A stretch of 64,000 bases of DNA from Thiomargarita sp. (GTDB taxonomy: Bacteria > Pseudomonadota > Gammaproteobacteria > Beggiatoales > Beggiatoaceae): positions 62,001 to 126,000 of the forward strand of contig DYNP01000007.1 in assembly GCA_020721005.1 (NCBI GenBank), in the 5' to 3' direction. Position numbers and translations under genes: made by a program. Within the stretch, counting starts at the first letter, position 1, and the number at the start of each line of letters is the position of its first letter. Under the pieces are notes generated by a model. That model ran no database searches, was not told where the DNA came from, and worked only from the letters and a program-made list of their open reading frames with translations. Positions 48,784-57,410 of the stretch are shown piece by piece.

Positions 48784-49782
48784 ATGGCGTTACAATTGTC
48801 AATCATTATCATTGGACGAAATGAAGGGGAACGATTGTTACACTGTATTCGTTCAGTGCAAGCGATGGATTTTCCTCGGGAAGCCATGGAAATTATTTAT
48901 GTCGATTCTGCCTCCACCGATGGCAGCCCGGAACGCGCTAAGTCTTTGGGCGTGGACAAAGTGTTGGAAGTGCGCCCGGAACGACCGGCAGCTGCCATTG
49001 GTCGCAATGCCGGCTGGAAGGTGGCACAGGCGCCTTATCTGCTATTTTTAGATGGAGATACCCTATTACACCCGGAATTTGTTAAAGTGGGACTGCGTTG
49101 TTTTGAAGACCCTCAAGTGGCTGTGGTCTGTGGTCATCGTCGTGAAATCACTCCCCCTCGTTCCCTCTATCAACGAGTCTTGGATTTGGACTGGGTTTAT
49201 CCCACTGGGACCACTGCTTTTTGTGGCGGTGATGCGTTGATTCGACACGATGTATTGGACAGCGTGCAAGGTTACGATCCCACTTTAATCGCTGGCGAAG
49301 ATCCAGAATTATGTCATAGAATTCGCAGTCAAGGTTATCAAATAGTGCACTTGGATCAAATGATGACTCAACATGATTTGGGCATTCACACCTGGTCCCA
49401 ATACTGGCGACGTGGCTTGCGCGACGGCCATGCTTATGCCGAAGTTTCCCATCGCTTGCGTCATTCCCCACTGCCCCTGTGGAAGAGAGAATCTCGTAAA
49501 AATTGGCTGCATGCGGGAGGTTTGGTGACGTTAACTATACTTAGTTTAGTAGGTGCAATTGGGCTCAACACAGTGTGGCCGATAGGGCTACTCCTGATAT
49601 TTTTAGCCCTGTTGGCCCTGCGCACTGCGTGGCGAGCCCGTTGGAAATCTACAGACAAATGGACTTTATTACTTTATGGGATACATGCTCATATTCATCC
49701 CATTCCCATCGCCATGGGACAGCTTTCTTATCATTATTACCGTTGGCGAGGGCAACGTAAACAGTTGATTGAATATAAATAA
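48784..49782 (+). CDS. Family 2 glycosyltransferase with membrane segment
   Basis: The 332-residue product begins with a GT-A fold: 'SIIIIGRNEGERLL', 'VDSASTDGSPE', and the metal-binding 'FLDGDT' (DGD at 90-92), then 'GEDPELCHRIRSQGY' as the acceptor-side motif. Hydrophobic segments follow at about 245-280. It would transfer a sugar onto a lipid-linked or polymeric acceptor at the inner membrane. The ATG has 'AGGAA' 9 bases upstream and lies 46 bases after the Wzc-like gene, so it belongs to the same exopolysaccharide operon. The sugar specificity is not readable. No polymerase or flippase is visible next to it; the following gene converges. Confidence 0.87.
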   Translation: MALQLSIIIIGRNEGERLLHCIRSVQAMDFPREAMEIIYVDSASTDGSPERAKSLGVDKVLEVRPERPAAAIGRNAGWKVAQAPYLLFLDGDTLLHPEFVKVGLRCFEDPQVAVVCGHRREITPPRSLYQRVLDLDWVYPTGTTAFCGGDALIRHDVLDSVQGYDPTLIAGEDPELCHRIRSQGYQIVHLDQMMTQHDLGIHTWSQYWRRGLRDGHAYAEVSHRLRHSPLPLWKRESRKNWLHAGGLVTLTILSLVGAIGLNTVWPIGLLLIFLALLALRTAWRARWKSTDKWTLLLYGIHAHIHPIPIAMGQLSYHYYRWRGQRKQLIEYK

Positions 49783-49837
49783 CGTTGATATTCTCATTGG
49801 AATATGGGAACTTGGAAACTTTATTTCGCAAACTTTT

Positions 49838-51169
49838 TCAGGGATACAACAGATATTTTTGGCGCAGCATTTGAAATTGTTGCAATGAGGATTGCCAAGA
49901 GCGTTCAATTTCGGCCACGGTTTGTCCTTGTTGCAAAGCATGGGTAATTTTGTCGGTGCCCATTACCTTATTGAACATGGCCAAGCGGCTGCCCTGACCC
50001 CATAAGTTTTGGGAAGGGTATAAAGTCACTAGGGTTTTCATAAGGTGCAGTCCGGTAACAAAGGGTTTAAATTGATGTATATCAGTCAGATGCAATTGCA
50101 CTCCTTCAGAATGGGTATTTTGATATTTGCCGTAAAATGGTTTGTAATGGGTGGGGCGAAAAAACACGCCTGGCAATTGCAAGCGGTTTAATTGATTGGC
50201 TAATTGTTCCCCATTGATCCAAGGGGCACCGATCAAGCCAAAGGGCAATGTATATCCTATGCCGGTGGATACAGTGCCCAATTCTCCTAAAGTTCCGGTG
50301 GCGCCCATCACGGGAATGGTTTCCCAGGTGGGTACATGAGGAGAGGTGGGAATCCAAGCTAAGCCGGTGTCTTTCCAGGTCATTGATCGTTGCCAATTTA
50401 ATAGGGGAATGACGGTCAGTTGGCTGCGAATGCCAAATTCTTCATTGAATAAACGGGCCAATTCCCCAATGGTCATACCATGTCGGTAGGGAATGGGGTA
50501 GAGTCCGACAAAGGAGAAAAATCCTGCTTCCACCAAATTTCCTTCCACGCCAATGCCACCGATGGGGTTGGGTCTGTCCAGTACAATGACTGGCTTGCCT
50601 TGTTCCGCTGCTGCCTCCATGAGTTTGGCCATGGTGTAAATATAAGTATAACTGCGCAGGCCAATGTCTTGTATGTCCACCATGAGCACATCCACGGTGC
50701 TCAACATGGCCGGTGTGGGTTTCAAAGTGCCTCCATATAAACTGTGCACCGGCAAACGAGTTTTGGGATCGATCTCGTTGGCCACTTTTTCTCCTGCCAT
50801 CACAGCACCCCGAATACCATGCTCGGGGGCAAATAGGGCAGTCAATTGTACGGCTGGACGTTGGGCATAGAGCAGGTCCACTGTGCTTTGTAGCTGTCGA
50901 TTGACGCCGCTGGGATTGGTCAACAGTCCCACCCGTTTGCCCTGCACCAAAGTTAGATAGTTGTGTAAAAAATTGTCTATTCCTAACAAGGTAGATTGGG
51001 AAACTGGAGGTTTCGAGGGCAGTCTTTCTTCTCCAACTGGAGGGGTTACAACGGTTGGGGGATTTGAGGAGGGGGGAAGTTGGTTTGGAGCAGTTGTGCA
51101 TCCCCCTAAAATCAGGAGGATGGTCCCGCAGATTATCTTGGTGGACCTTACAGTTATTTTCATGAACAT
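49838..51169 (-). CDS. DUF1343 lipoprotein, NamZ-type exo-beta-N-acetylmuramidase
   Basis: The 444-residue product is a lipoprotein: 'MFMKITVRSTK', a hydrophobic core, and lipobox 'ILGGC'. After a proline-rich linker comes the DUF1343 domain with 'GKRVGLLTNPSGV', 'LFAPEHGIRG', 'VDIQDIGLRSYTY' and 'DRPNPIGG'. Members such as NamZ of Bacillus release N-acetylmuramic acid from the non-reducing end of muropeptides, so a peptidoglycan-recycling role is likely. The start is set at the ATG with 'AGGAA' 8 bases upstream; the frame remains open for 30 more codons but without a signal. The gene converges with the glycosyltransferase. Confidence 0.9.
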   Translation of the reverse strand: MFMKITVRSTKIICGTILLILGGCTTAPNQLPPSSNPPTVVTPPVGEERLPSKPPVSQSTLLGIDNFLHNYLTLVQGKRVGLLTNPSGVNRQLQSTVDLLYAQRPAVQLTALFAPEHGIRGAVMAGEKVANEIDPKTRLPVHSLYGGTLKPTPAMLSTVDVLMVDIQDIGLRSYTYIYTMAKLMEAAAEQGKPVIVLDRPNPIGGIGVEGNLVEAGFFSFVGLYPIPYRHGMTIGELARLFNEEFGIRSQLTVIPLLNWQRSMTWKDTGLAWIPTSPHVPTWETIPVMGATGTLGELGTVSTGIGYTLPFGLIGAPWINGEQLANQLNRLQLPGVFFRPTHYKPFYGKYQNTHSEGVQLHLTDIHQFKPFVTGLHLMKTLVTLYPSQNLWGQGSRLAMFNKVMGTDKITHALQQGQTVAEIERSWQSSLQQFQMLRQKYLLYP

Positions 51170-51667
51170 GATATTGATTCCTATTGGTAATTGATTAAAC
51201 AACCTGGGTTTTGGCATTCTGCTATATGAACTGGGAATCTCCTCTTTTAAGGTGACCATTTCTTTAAAGGGGAATTGTTATTTGTCACCCGATTGCGACA
51301 ATGAAATTCTTCCTTTTAAAGTAGATAAAGTAAACCTTAAGTTGGATAACGCCTATTTAATTCAATCTTTACTTACGCTTTCCAATGAATGTAATCCCTT
51401 TTACAGTCAATTAAAAGTTAATTCTTTGTTATGGCAGTTTACTCCTCAATTGATCTCCGTATTTTTACCTTAAATAACTTTCTTCTGCAAATTTTTCTTC
51501 AGAAAACTTGACTTGGGCCTTGTATTATCAATTCAAATTTCATATTATATTGAATGTTACCTTGGCAAAGAGGCTGAGGTATTCCACTCATGATCCTTCT
51601 AAACTTCAAAGTTTGTTCGATTAGAGTATTAGGGATCGTTTTGTCAACTTAAAAGAGGAGATTTAAC
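51170..51667. other. Intergenic region upstream of the small membrane peptide
   Basis: This AT-rich gap lies between divergent genes. A GTG-initiated frame (51252-51473, 73 residues) exists but has no Shine-Dalgarno sequence or recognisable family, so I do not call it. The strong Shine-Dalgarno of the 59-residue gene lies at its right end. Confidence 0.35.
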
Positions 51668-51847
51668 ATGGCAGGTGAAACTACCGTAGCCACCACTGCT
51701 GCTGCTCCAGCTATGGGTGCAATGAAAACTTTTGTCATGGCACATCCTATTGGTGTGGCAATGGTTGGGGGTATTGGAGTTGGTATATTAGCCTATTACT
51801 TGGTTAAAGCATTTTCTGGTAAAAAAGCAGAAAAGGCCGCAGCTTAG
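51668..51847 (+). CDS. 59-residue alanine/glycine-rich single-pass membrane peptide
   Basis: A short but well-supported gene: the Shine-Dalgarno 'AGAGGAGA' lies 6 bases before the ATG, and a strong stem-loop follows the stop by 10 bases. The product has an N-terminal threonine/alanine-rich segment, one hydrophobic stretch with two GxxxG-like steps ('VAMVGGIGVGILAYYL', about 30-45), and a lysine/alanine-rich tail. This suggests a helix that packs against itself or a partner in the membrane with the basic tail in the cytoplasm. No family is recognised. The isolated, neatly bounded unit suggests independent and possibly strong expression. Confidence 0.8.
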   Translation: MAGETTVATTAAAPAMGAMKTFVMAHPIGVAMVGGIGVGILAYYLVKAFSGKKAEKAAA

Positions 51848-51857
51848 TCTATTAACC

Positions 51858-51892
51858 AAGAGGGGGGAGGTTTTCACTTCCCCCACTCTTTT
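51858..51892. terminator. Strong stem-loop terminator between convergent genes
   Basis: AAGAGGGGGGAGG pairs with TTCCCCCACTCTT around a short TTTTCAC loop, giving a GC-rich hairpin followed by a T4 stretch on the plus strand. It lies between the 59-residue gene and the convergent GGDEF gene and may serve both. Confidence 0.72.
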
Positions 51893-51898
51893 GGGTAG

Positions 51899-53812
51899 TT
51901 AAATCGGTTGGCTGCCTGTTGAAAAACGATAAGTTCCCTTACCCTCTCGTTTTGCTTGATACATGGCCTGATCGGCCTGCGTGATCAAAGTGTTGGTATC
52001 ATAATTATGTCCATCGAAAAATACAATTCCCATACTAATGCCCACGGTGGCTGATTGACCCCGATAGATTACCGGTGCCTTGAGCGTAGTCAGAATTTTT
52101 TTAGCAATACTGCTTGCATCTTGTTGACGACTGACATTCTCCGCAATCAAAGTAAATTCATCCCCTCCCAATCGACATAAAGTGTCGCTGCTTCGGGTAC
52201 ATTGTTTAAGACGTTGTGCCATCACCTTCAACAATTCATCCCCAAATTCGTGGCCCAATTGATCATTGACTTGTTTAAAACCATCCAGATCAAAGTAGGC
52301 CAAAATTCCCCAACTGCCCTGTTCCCTGGCATGTGCCATGGCTTGTTTTAATTTCAACAGGAATAGGCGACGATTGGCCAAACCGGTCAACGGATCATAA
52401 TGTGCCAACTTCACCCACTGTTGCTCTGCCTCCTTACGCCCGGTAATATCGACCATCGTGCCTTCATAATACAACAATAAGCCCCGATCATCTCGGACAG
52501 CCCGGCTGTTTTCTGCAATTGACATCGTATCTCCCTCCTTACGTAATACCACCGCTTCAAACTCATGAACCGTATTTTGACGGTTCAATTGCTCTTCAAG
52601 AGTGGATCTGGCGGTTGGATCGACAAACAAATCTCGGATATTTTTCACTTCTGCCAACATGTGCTGCGGATTCTCATACCCATACATCCTAGCCAATGCC
52701 GGATTGGCATTCAATAATTGTCCGGAAGGATTCACCCGATAAATTCCCTCAATGGCATTCTCAAAGATACTTTGATATTGCTCACTGCTTTTGCGCAATT
52801 CCTCATTCAGCAACCGCAATTTTTCCGTGCGTTCAATCACCCGTCTTTCCAGTTCAGCATTGGCCAGTTGCAACGCCTGTTGACTGTGTCTTAAAGAATG
52901 TTCTAAATCCCAGCGCTCATTTAACAAAGCGATCAGAAAAAGGGTAGTAATGCTGAGCACGGCCAAAAAACTTTGCAATAAAAATAAAGATTCATACAGT
53001 CTCAATCGTACAAAGGGACCCATATTGTACAAAGTAGCCACAATGGCTACGATCGAAATTAATACGATAACTAACATGGATTCCCGTTGACTGAAGCGAA
53101 ATGCTCCCCAAATTGGGAATAACATTAACAAATAAGTCAAGGGATACACTTGTTGTTCAAGCAGCAACCACTGTCCAAAAATTGTCCAATTGGCTATTCC
53201 CAAACAAATCAGCAATAAAATTGCTTCCACCCACTTGCCAGTCGACCAGGCAATTTGTTTTTGACTCTGCCAAACGATTAAACTGGGTGCCACTCCCAAA
53301 ATGCCTACAAAATCTGCAAAACTCCAGGTCCACCACACTTGAAAAAAGTTTGCAGATTCAAGTTCTTGGTAAAGATATAACAGGCCAACGCCCAACGTTG
53401 ATCCGATTAAAGTGCTGACTGTTCCTCCCACTAGAAATAGGATGAGGCGTTGGCTGGAATTAAACAACTCATTGTCTTGCACCCAGGAACGAATGAGTCC
53501 CACTCCTGCTACCAGAGCCAGGGTATTCTGAGTGGCAGAAGCCAATTCCCGGCGCCACATTATTTCCCCGATCGGTAACGAGCCAAAGAAGAAAACATCC
53601 AGCAATTCTCCTAACCAGATGCTGGGCCATAGGGCAATTCCCCCTAGGAACAAGGAGGCAAAACCAAACCCAGCCGCCGGCCACACGGTGGCCACATTGC
53701 CCTGCACCGCATTGATCATCATGCCCAATTCACTGATCAAGGCATAAATAATTGCCAGTCCCAAAAATTTGAACATTCGTAAACCCAATTGGGCATTGGA
53801 ATGTGTGTTCAT
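51899..53812 (-). CDS. MASE1-PAS-GGDEF diguanylate cyclase
   Basis: The 637-residue protein has a MASE1-type integral membrane sensor (about 12-300, eight or so helices), a coiled-coil linker, a PAS/PAC domain (about 343-462) and a GGDEF domain (about 467-630). The active-site loop is intact ('RLGGDEFTLI', 549-553), as is the upstream inhibitory I-site 'RSSD' (540-543). It should therefore make cyclic di-GMP under product feedback. No EAL domain is present. c-di-GMP usually promotes exopolysaccharide and biofilm formation, which fits the export operon nearby, though a direct link is inference. 'AGGT' lies 10 bases before the ATG. Confidence 0.93.
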   Translation of the reverse strand: MNTHSNAQLGLRMFKFLGLAIIYALISELGMMINAVQGNVATVWPAAGFGFASLFLGGIALWPSIWLGELLDVFFFGSLPIGEIMWRRELASATQNTLALVAGVGLIRSWVQDNELFNSSQRLILFLVGGTVSTLIGSTLGVGLLYLYQELESANFFQVWWTWSFADFVGILGVAPSLIVWQSQKQIAWSTGKWVEAILLLICLGIANWTIFGQWLLLEQQVYPLTYLLMLFPIWGAFRFSQRESMLVIVLISIVAIVATLYNMGPFVRLRLYESLFLLQSFLAVLSITTLFLIALLNERWDLEHSLRHSQQALQLANAELERRVIERTEKLRLLNEELRKSSEQYQSIFENAIEGIYRVNPSGQLLNANPALARMYGYENPQHMLAEVKNIRDLFVDPTARSTLEEQLNRQNTVHEFEAVVLRKEGDTMSIAENSRAVRDDRGLLLYYEGTMVDITGRKEAEQQWVKLAHYDPLTGLANRRLFLLKLKQAMAHAREQGSWGILAYFDLDGFKQVNDQLGHEFGDELLKVMAQRLKQCTRSSDTLCRLGGDEFTLIAENVSRQQDASSIAKKILTTLKAPVIYRGQSATVGISMGIVFFDGHNYDTNTLITQADQAMYQAKREGKGTYRFSTGSQPI

Positions 53813-53968
53813 ACAATAATACCTACCTTTGATACCGCCCGGTCATTGTACTGAATATAAGTCAGTGGCGGTCTACCATGCTGACTTGTATAGGGAAGGT
53901 CGTTGTGAATTTTTCCCTAAATTGGTACTCGGACAGTTTTACACTTTAGAGTGAGCGACTACAAAAAT

Positions 53969-55330
53969 TTAAAATTGCATTCCAGGTGGCAATTTTCCTT
54001 TTAAGTTGCGCATTAAGTTAGAAATTCCTCCCTTGCGCGAAATCTGTTTAACGACTTTTTGCATCTGTCCAAATTGTTTGAGTAAACGATTGACATCTTG
54101 GATTTGAGTGCCGGAACCGTTGGCAATCCGACGTTTGCGCGAGCCCTTGATGATGTGTGGAGACTGACGTTCTAAAGCGGTCATGGAATTGATGATGGCT
54201 TCTAAACGGCGCATTTCTTTGTCATTGATTTGCGACTTGGCTTTTTCGGGAATTTGTTCCATCCCCGGCATTTTATCTATCAAATTGGCAACCCCGCCCA
54301 TTTTACGCATTTGAATCAATTGGTTGCGAAAGTCCTCTAAATTAAAACCCTGCCCTGTTTTTAATTTGATCACCAGTTTGTCAGCTTGTTCCCGATCCAA
54401 GGTGCGTTCTGCTTCTTCAATGAGACTTAAAACATCGCCTTGACCAATGATGCGGGAGGCAATGCGATCGGGATGAAAAGGTTCCAAGGCGGCAGTTTTT
54501 TCACCGGTCCCAATGAATTTGATGGGTTTACCTGTGATATGACGCACGGATAAAGCGGCTCCTCCTCGAGCATCGCCATCGGTTTTGGTGAGAATCACTC
54601 CAGTCAAAGGTAGAGCATCATTGAAGGCTTTAGCTGTATTGGCTGCGTCCTGTCCAGTCATGCTGTCTACGATAAATAGGGTTTCTGTGGGTTGGAGAAC
54701 GGTATGTAAGTTCTTGATTTCATGCATCATTTGCTCGTCAACATGCAAACGCCCGGCGGTGTCCACCAGGAGAACGTCAACAAATTGTTTGCGGGCTTGG
54801 ATCATGGCAGTTTGCGCAATATCAATTGGTTTTTGGCTGGAGTCACTGGGGAAAAAGTGGGCGCCAACTTCAGTGGACAGGGTTTCTAATTGTTTGATGG
54901 CAGCCGGCCGATAAATGTCGCAACTGACTAACATGACTGTTTTTTTCTTGCGTTCAATTAACCAACGGGCTAATTTGGCAATGGTGGTGGTTTTGCCAGA
55001 GCCTTGGAGACCAGCCATGAGTATGATGATGGGACTTGGCGCTTGTAAATTCAATTCATCGCAATATTCTCCCATCAATTGGGTGAGTTCATCTCGCACT
55101 ACTTTGATCAGGGCTTGTCCGGGGGTAAGGCTGGTCATGACTTCTTGACCTATGGCTTTTTGGCGCACTTGTTCAACAAAGTCTTTGACAACCGGCAAGG
55201 CGACATCGGATTCTAATAAAGCTATACGCACTTCACGCAAGGCTTCTTTGATGTTTTTTTCGGTGAGACGTCCGGTACCGCGTAGATTTTTAAACGTTTT
55301 GCCCAAACGTTCAGTTAGGCTTTCAAACAT
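53969..55330 (-). CDS. ffh: Signal recognition particle GTPase Ffh (SRP54)
   Basis: Ffh binds signal sequences as they emerge from the ribosome and, with 4.5S RNA and FtsY, delivers nascent chains to the membrane. The 453-residue length is standard. The N-domain helices start 'MFESLTERLGKTF'. The G-domain has G1 'GLQGSGKTT' (107-115), 'DTAGRLHVD' (G3) and 'TKTDGDARGG' (G4). The methionine-rich M-domain contains 'SRKRRIANGSGTQIQDVN' for RNA binding. It sits 68 bases downstream of the AMMECR1-type gene on the same strand, so transcription could be shared. The rpsP-rimM-trmD genes that often follow ffh are absent here. Confidence 0.97.
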   Translation of the reverse strand: MFESLTERLGKTFKNLRGTGRLTEKNIKEALREVRIALLESDVALPVVKDFVEQVRQKAIGQEVMTSLTPGQALIKVVRDELTQLMGEYCDELNLQAPSPIIILMAGLQGSGKTTTIAKLARWLIERKKKTVMLVSCDIYRPAAIKQLETLSTEVGAHFFPSDSSQKPIDIAQTAMIQARKQFVDVLLVDTAGRLHVDEQMMHEIKNLHTVLQPTETLFIVDSMTGQDAANTAKAFNDALPLTGVILTKTDGDARGGAALSVRHITGKPIKFIGTGEKTAALEPFHPDRIASRIIGQGDVLSLIEEAERTLDREQADKLVIKLKTGQGFNLEDFRNQLIQMRKMGGVANLIDKMPGMEQIPEKAKSQINDKEMRRLEAIINSMTALERQSPHIIKGSRKRRIANGSGTQIQDVNRLLKQFGQMQKVVKQISRKGGISNLMRNLKGKLPPGMQF

Positions 55331-55398
55331 AGTTGTGGTCTCTATAAATTAGGGTTGGAGGGTGTGAGGAGTGTTGGGCACACCAATTGACAATGTGC

Positions 55399-55962
55399 TT
55401 AAGGAGCGGAAATAAATTCTGTAGTATAACGTTGTATGGAAAGGGTGGCGGACCAATAATGGGGTGGCAGTCCCGCTTTTTGTTTAAGATGGCGCAGAAA
55501 TTCTCGAGGTTCCGGGAGCGATTCCCAAACTGAAGGGAGAAAGGTGCTGTGATTTTTACCTTCTCTAAGAATAATACCATCGACTTTGGGACGCAGTTGT
55601 TGGATCAGTTCTTCTTCGGTTTGAAAGTGTAGAGATTCAGGAAAACTGAGGATAGATAAAGTGATGTCTAAGTGGTCGAGTTCGGTGGTTTTTAGGGGAG
55701 GAAAGCGCGGATCGGCAAAGGCAGCGGTGTAAGCGTGGAGAGCAACATCGTCGATCAGTGGGCGCAGGGGAGTGACTGTTCCCATGCAACCTCTTAGATT
55801 ATGATGGCGTTTGAGGGTAACGAAGCTGGCTTGGAAAACTTGCAATTCTGGAGGGTAATTGTGGGAGTCAACTGACAGGGGTTGAGAGTGCAATAGTCCG
55901 TGTTGGATAGATGCGTAAGCGGTCTCATAGAGTATTTGGGAATGTTGTTTAGTGAAAGACAT
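55399..55962 (-). CDS. AMMECR1-domain protein (AmmeMemoRadiSam system protein A)
   Basis: The 187-residue product has the AMMECR1 fold: 'VTLKRHHNLRGCMGTVTP', 'NAFADPRFPPL'-type segment ('AAFADPRFPPL'), 'LSILSFPESL', 'VDGIILREG' and 'STFLPSVWESLPEPREFL'. Its biochemical role is unknown. It forms a conserved trio with a MEMO1-type protein and a radical SAM enzyme. The start at 55962 is preferred because 'AGGA' lies 10 bases upstream; an ATG at 55971 is too close to it. The gene overlaps the MEMO1-type gene by 14 bases. The radical SAM member is not in this window. Confidence 0.9.
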   Translation of the reverse strand: MSFTKQHSQILYETAYASIQHGLLHSQPLSVDSHNYPPELQVFQASFVTLKRHHNLRGCMGTVTPLRPLIDDVALHAYTAAFADPRFPPLKTTELDHLDITLSILSFPESLHFQTEEELIQQLRPKVDGIILREGKNHSTFLPSVWESLPEPREFLRHLKQKAGLPPHYWSATLSIQRYTTEFISAP

Positions 55963-56740
55963 AAGCGCCATATCCTACTACTTGATGTTTGGGACCGGCA
56001 GTATCACCGGAGTTGCGTAAATCTAAAGTGGTTGCTTTGAGCCGATGAGACCGGGCAAAATACAGTAGACCTTTGATGGGAATATGGCCACAGGCATGTT
56101 CGGCTTGGAGGTTTTGAGAGTCGCCCTGTTCGATATGTTTAGAGGTTAATCGATCAAGGCGTTGGGCTGTTGAGTAATCGAGGTAATGGCTAAGGTCGGA
56201 ACTGATGAGAATGAGGGTATTGGATTGTGTCCCTAGTTGTTGTAGTACTTCGGCAATTTGAGGGGGAGTTGCGGTGCCGACTACTAAGGGAATGATTTGA
56301 AATTGGTCTAGGACGGTTTGTAGGAAGGGTAGTTGTACTTCCAAACTGTGTTCCAAGGTGTGAGCTTGTTCTTGGATGGACACTTGGGGGAGTTCAAGTA
56401 GGGTGCGTAAACCAGTTTGATCAACAGGAACTTTACCTAAAGGGGTTAGAAAGTAATCCATTTGGGTGGCGGCAAGGCCAGTCACCGCGACCCGATGAGA
56501 GGGTCCTAAAAGGAGAACGGTGTGAATTTTATGGCGGACTTTGTTGAGTTGTGCATATACGGTGGCGGCAATAGGACCTGAGTATATGTAGCCCGCATGA
56601 GGTGCTATCATCGCTATTGGAGTGGGAATGGTCAGGTCGGTCACTGTTTGTAAGAGTGAATTGAGCGTGTTTTGCAACTCTAAAGGATGGTCGGGATAAA
56701 AGGTACCCGCAAAAGCTGGTGGTCTGATCAAGGGAGTCAT
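55949..56740 (-). CDS. MEMO1-like protein (AmmeMemoRadiSam system protein B)
   Basis: The 263-residue product starts 'IRPPAFAGTFYP' and has the MEMO hallmarks 'APHAGYIYSGPIAATVY', 'LLGPSHRV', 'SSDLSHYLDY' and 'ACGHIPI'. The conserved histidines and cysteine correspond to the metal-binding site described in MEMO1, related to class III ring-opening dioxygenases; the substrate in bacteria is not established. It is coupled by overlap with the AMMECR1-type gene, so the two products are made together. Confidence 0.92.
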   Translation of the reverse strand: MTPLIRPPAFAGTFYPDHPLELQNTLNSLLQTVTDLTIPTPIAMIAPHAGYIYSGPIAATVYAQLNKVRHKIHTVLLLGPSHRVAVTGLAATQMDYFLTPLGKVPVDQTGLRTLLELPQVSIQEQAHTLEHSLEVQLPFLQTVLDQFQIIPLVVGTATPPQIAEVLQQLGTQSNTLILISSDLSHYLDYSTAQRLDRLTSKHIEQGDSQNLQAEHACGHIPIKGLLYFARSHRLKATTLDLRNSGDTAGPKHQVVGYGAYVFH

Positions 56741-56960
56741 CGATTCTCTGCCTTTGAAGTGAACTGTTAAGGATAACAGTATATCACAGTCGAGAAGGGT
56801 TGAGAAAGGGAGTTTGGTTGCTTCCTATCTGTACTTATCGGCTCATCTTACGCAAGAACCCAAGTTGTGGTGGTCAATGGGTAGGTACTCCGATAATCAG
56901 AGCACAGCACGAACTTTTTCCTTCCTTATGAAAGATGGTTAGGGGGGATTGCCAGGCTAT

Positions 56961-57085
56961 GAACCACCCCCTACCCCTCCTTGGCAAGGAGGGGAGTAAA
57001 AAAGGTATCATAGGGTGGATTGACCAACGGGAAGTTCTTTCTACTTATGTTCCCCTCCTTACTAAGGAGGGGTAGGGGGTGGTTC
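56961..57085. repeat. Nested palindromes with 22-bp perfect inverted arms
   Basis: Arms 56961-56982 and 57064-57085 are exact reverse complements. Each arm also forms its own hairpin around CCCCTCCTT/AAGGAGGGG (56974-56994 and 57052-57072). The 81 bases between the arms carry no gene. Similar C-rich palindromes are common dispersed repeats in cyanobacteria and filamentous sulfur bacteria (from memory). It lies downstream of hypC and could stop transcription. Confidence 0.7.
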
Positions 57086-57122
57086 TAAGTGATTGATGGG
57101 CTTCCCGTTGGTCAGCGCATTC
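57010..57122. repeat. Second inverted repeat interlocked with the first
   Basis: GACCAACGGGAAG at 57022-57034 is repeated in inverted form at 57101-57113, and partial complementarity extends outward to about 57010 and 57122. The right arm of the 56961-57085 repeat lies inside this element, so the two elements interlock. The rest of 56741-57166 contains no supported gene. Confidence 0.6.
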
Positions 57123-57166
57123 TACATGTGCCTATTAATCTATCTATGAAATAGATGTACTATGGG

Positions 57167-57391
57167 TTAAGTGGGTGCCATGAGCTGGTCAAGTAATTCC
57201 CAAGTGGTTTGGGCTTCTTGAGAGGTCATTTTTTGTAGAGCATAGCCAACGTGGACCAAGACAAAGTCTCCTACGATTATGGCTTCATCTTGTAGGAGAA
57301 ATAAGTTGACTTCTCGCCGAATGCCTTTGGCTTCACATTGAGCATTATAGCCTTGAATATTAATAATTTGCATGGGAATGCCTAGACACAT
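57167..57391 (-). CDS. hypC: [NiFe]-hydrogenase maturation chaperone HypC
   Basis: The product of 74 residues begins 'MCLGIPMQI', the invariant HypC start; the cysteine after the initiator methionine carries the Fe(CN)2CO group with HypD. The conserved 'VGDFVLVHVGYALQKM' follows. The frame is open for 12 more codons upstream, but the family requires the ATG at 57391, which has 'AGGACT' before it. The gene is 19 bases after pdxJ with no other hyp genes nearby. Its presence implies a [NiFe] hydrogenase encoded elsewhere, in keeping with nitrogen fixation, which releases H2. Confidence 0.94.
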   Translation of the reverse strand: MCLGIPMQIINIQGYNAQCEAKGIRREVNLFLLQDEAIIVGDFVLVHVGYALQKMTSQEAQTTWELLDQLMAPT

Positions 57392-57410
57392 GATGTAGAG
57401 TCCTGTCGAG

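Noticed and set aside
50442-51101. 219-codon alternative frame on the same strand as the DUF1343 gene
   Set aside because: It overlaps the clearly homologous DUF1343 frame and its composition (Ser, His, Arg rich) is typical of an out-of-frame reading.
51252-51473. 73-codon GTG-initiated plus-strand frame
   Set aside because: No Shine-Dalgarno sequence, no family, no supporting context; left as intergenic.
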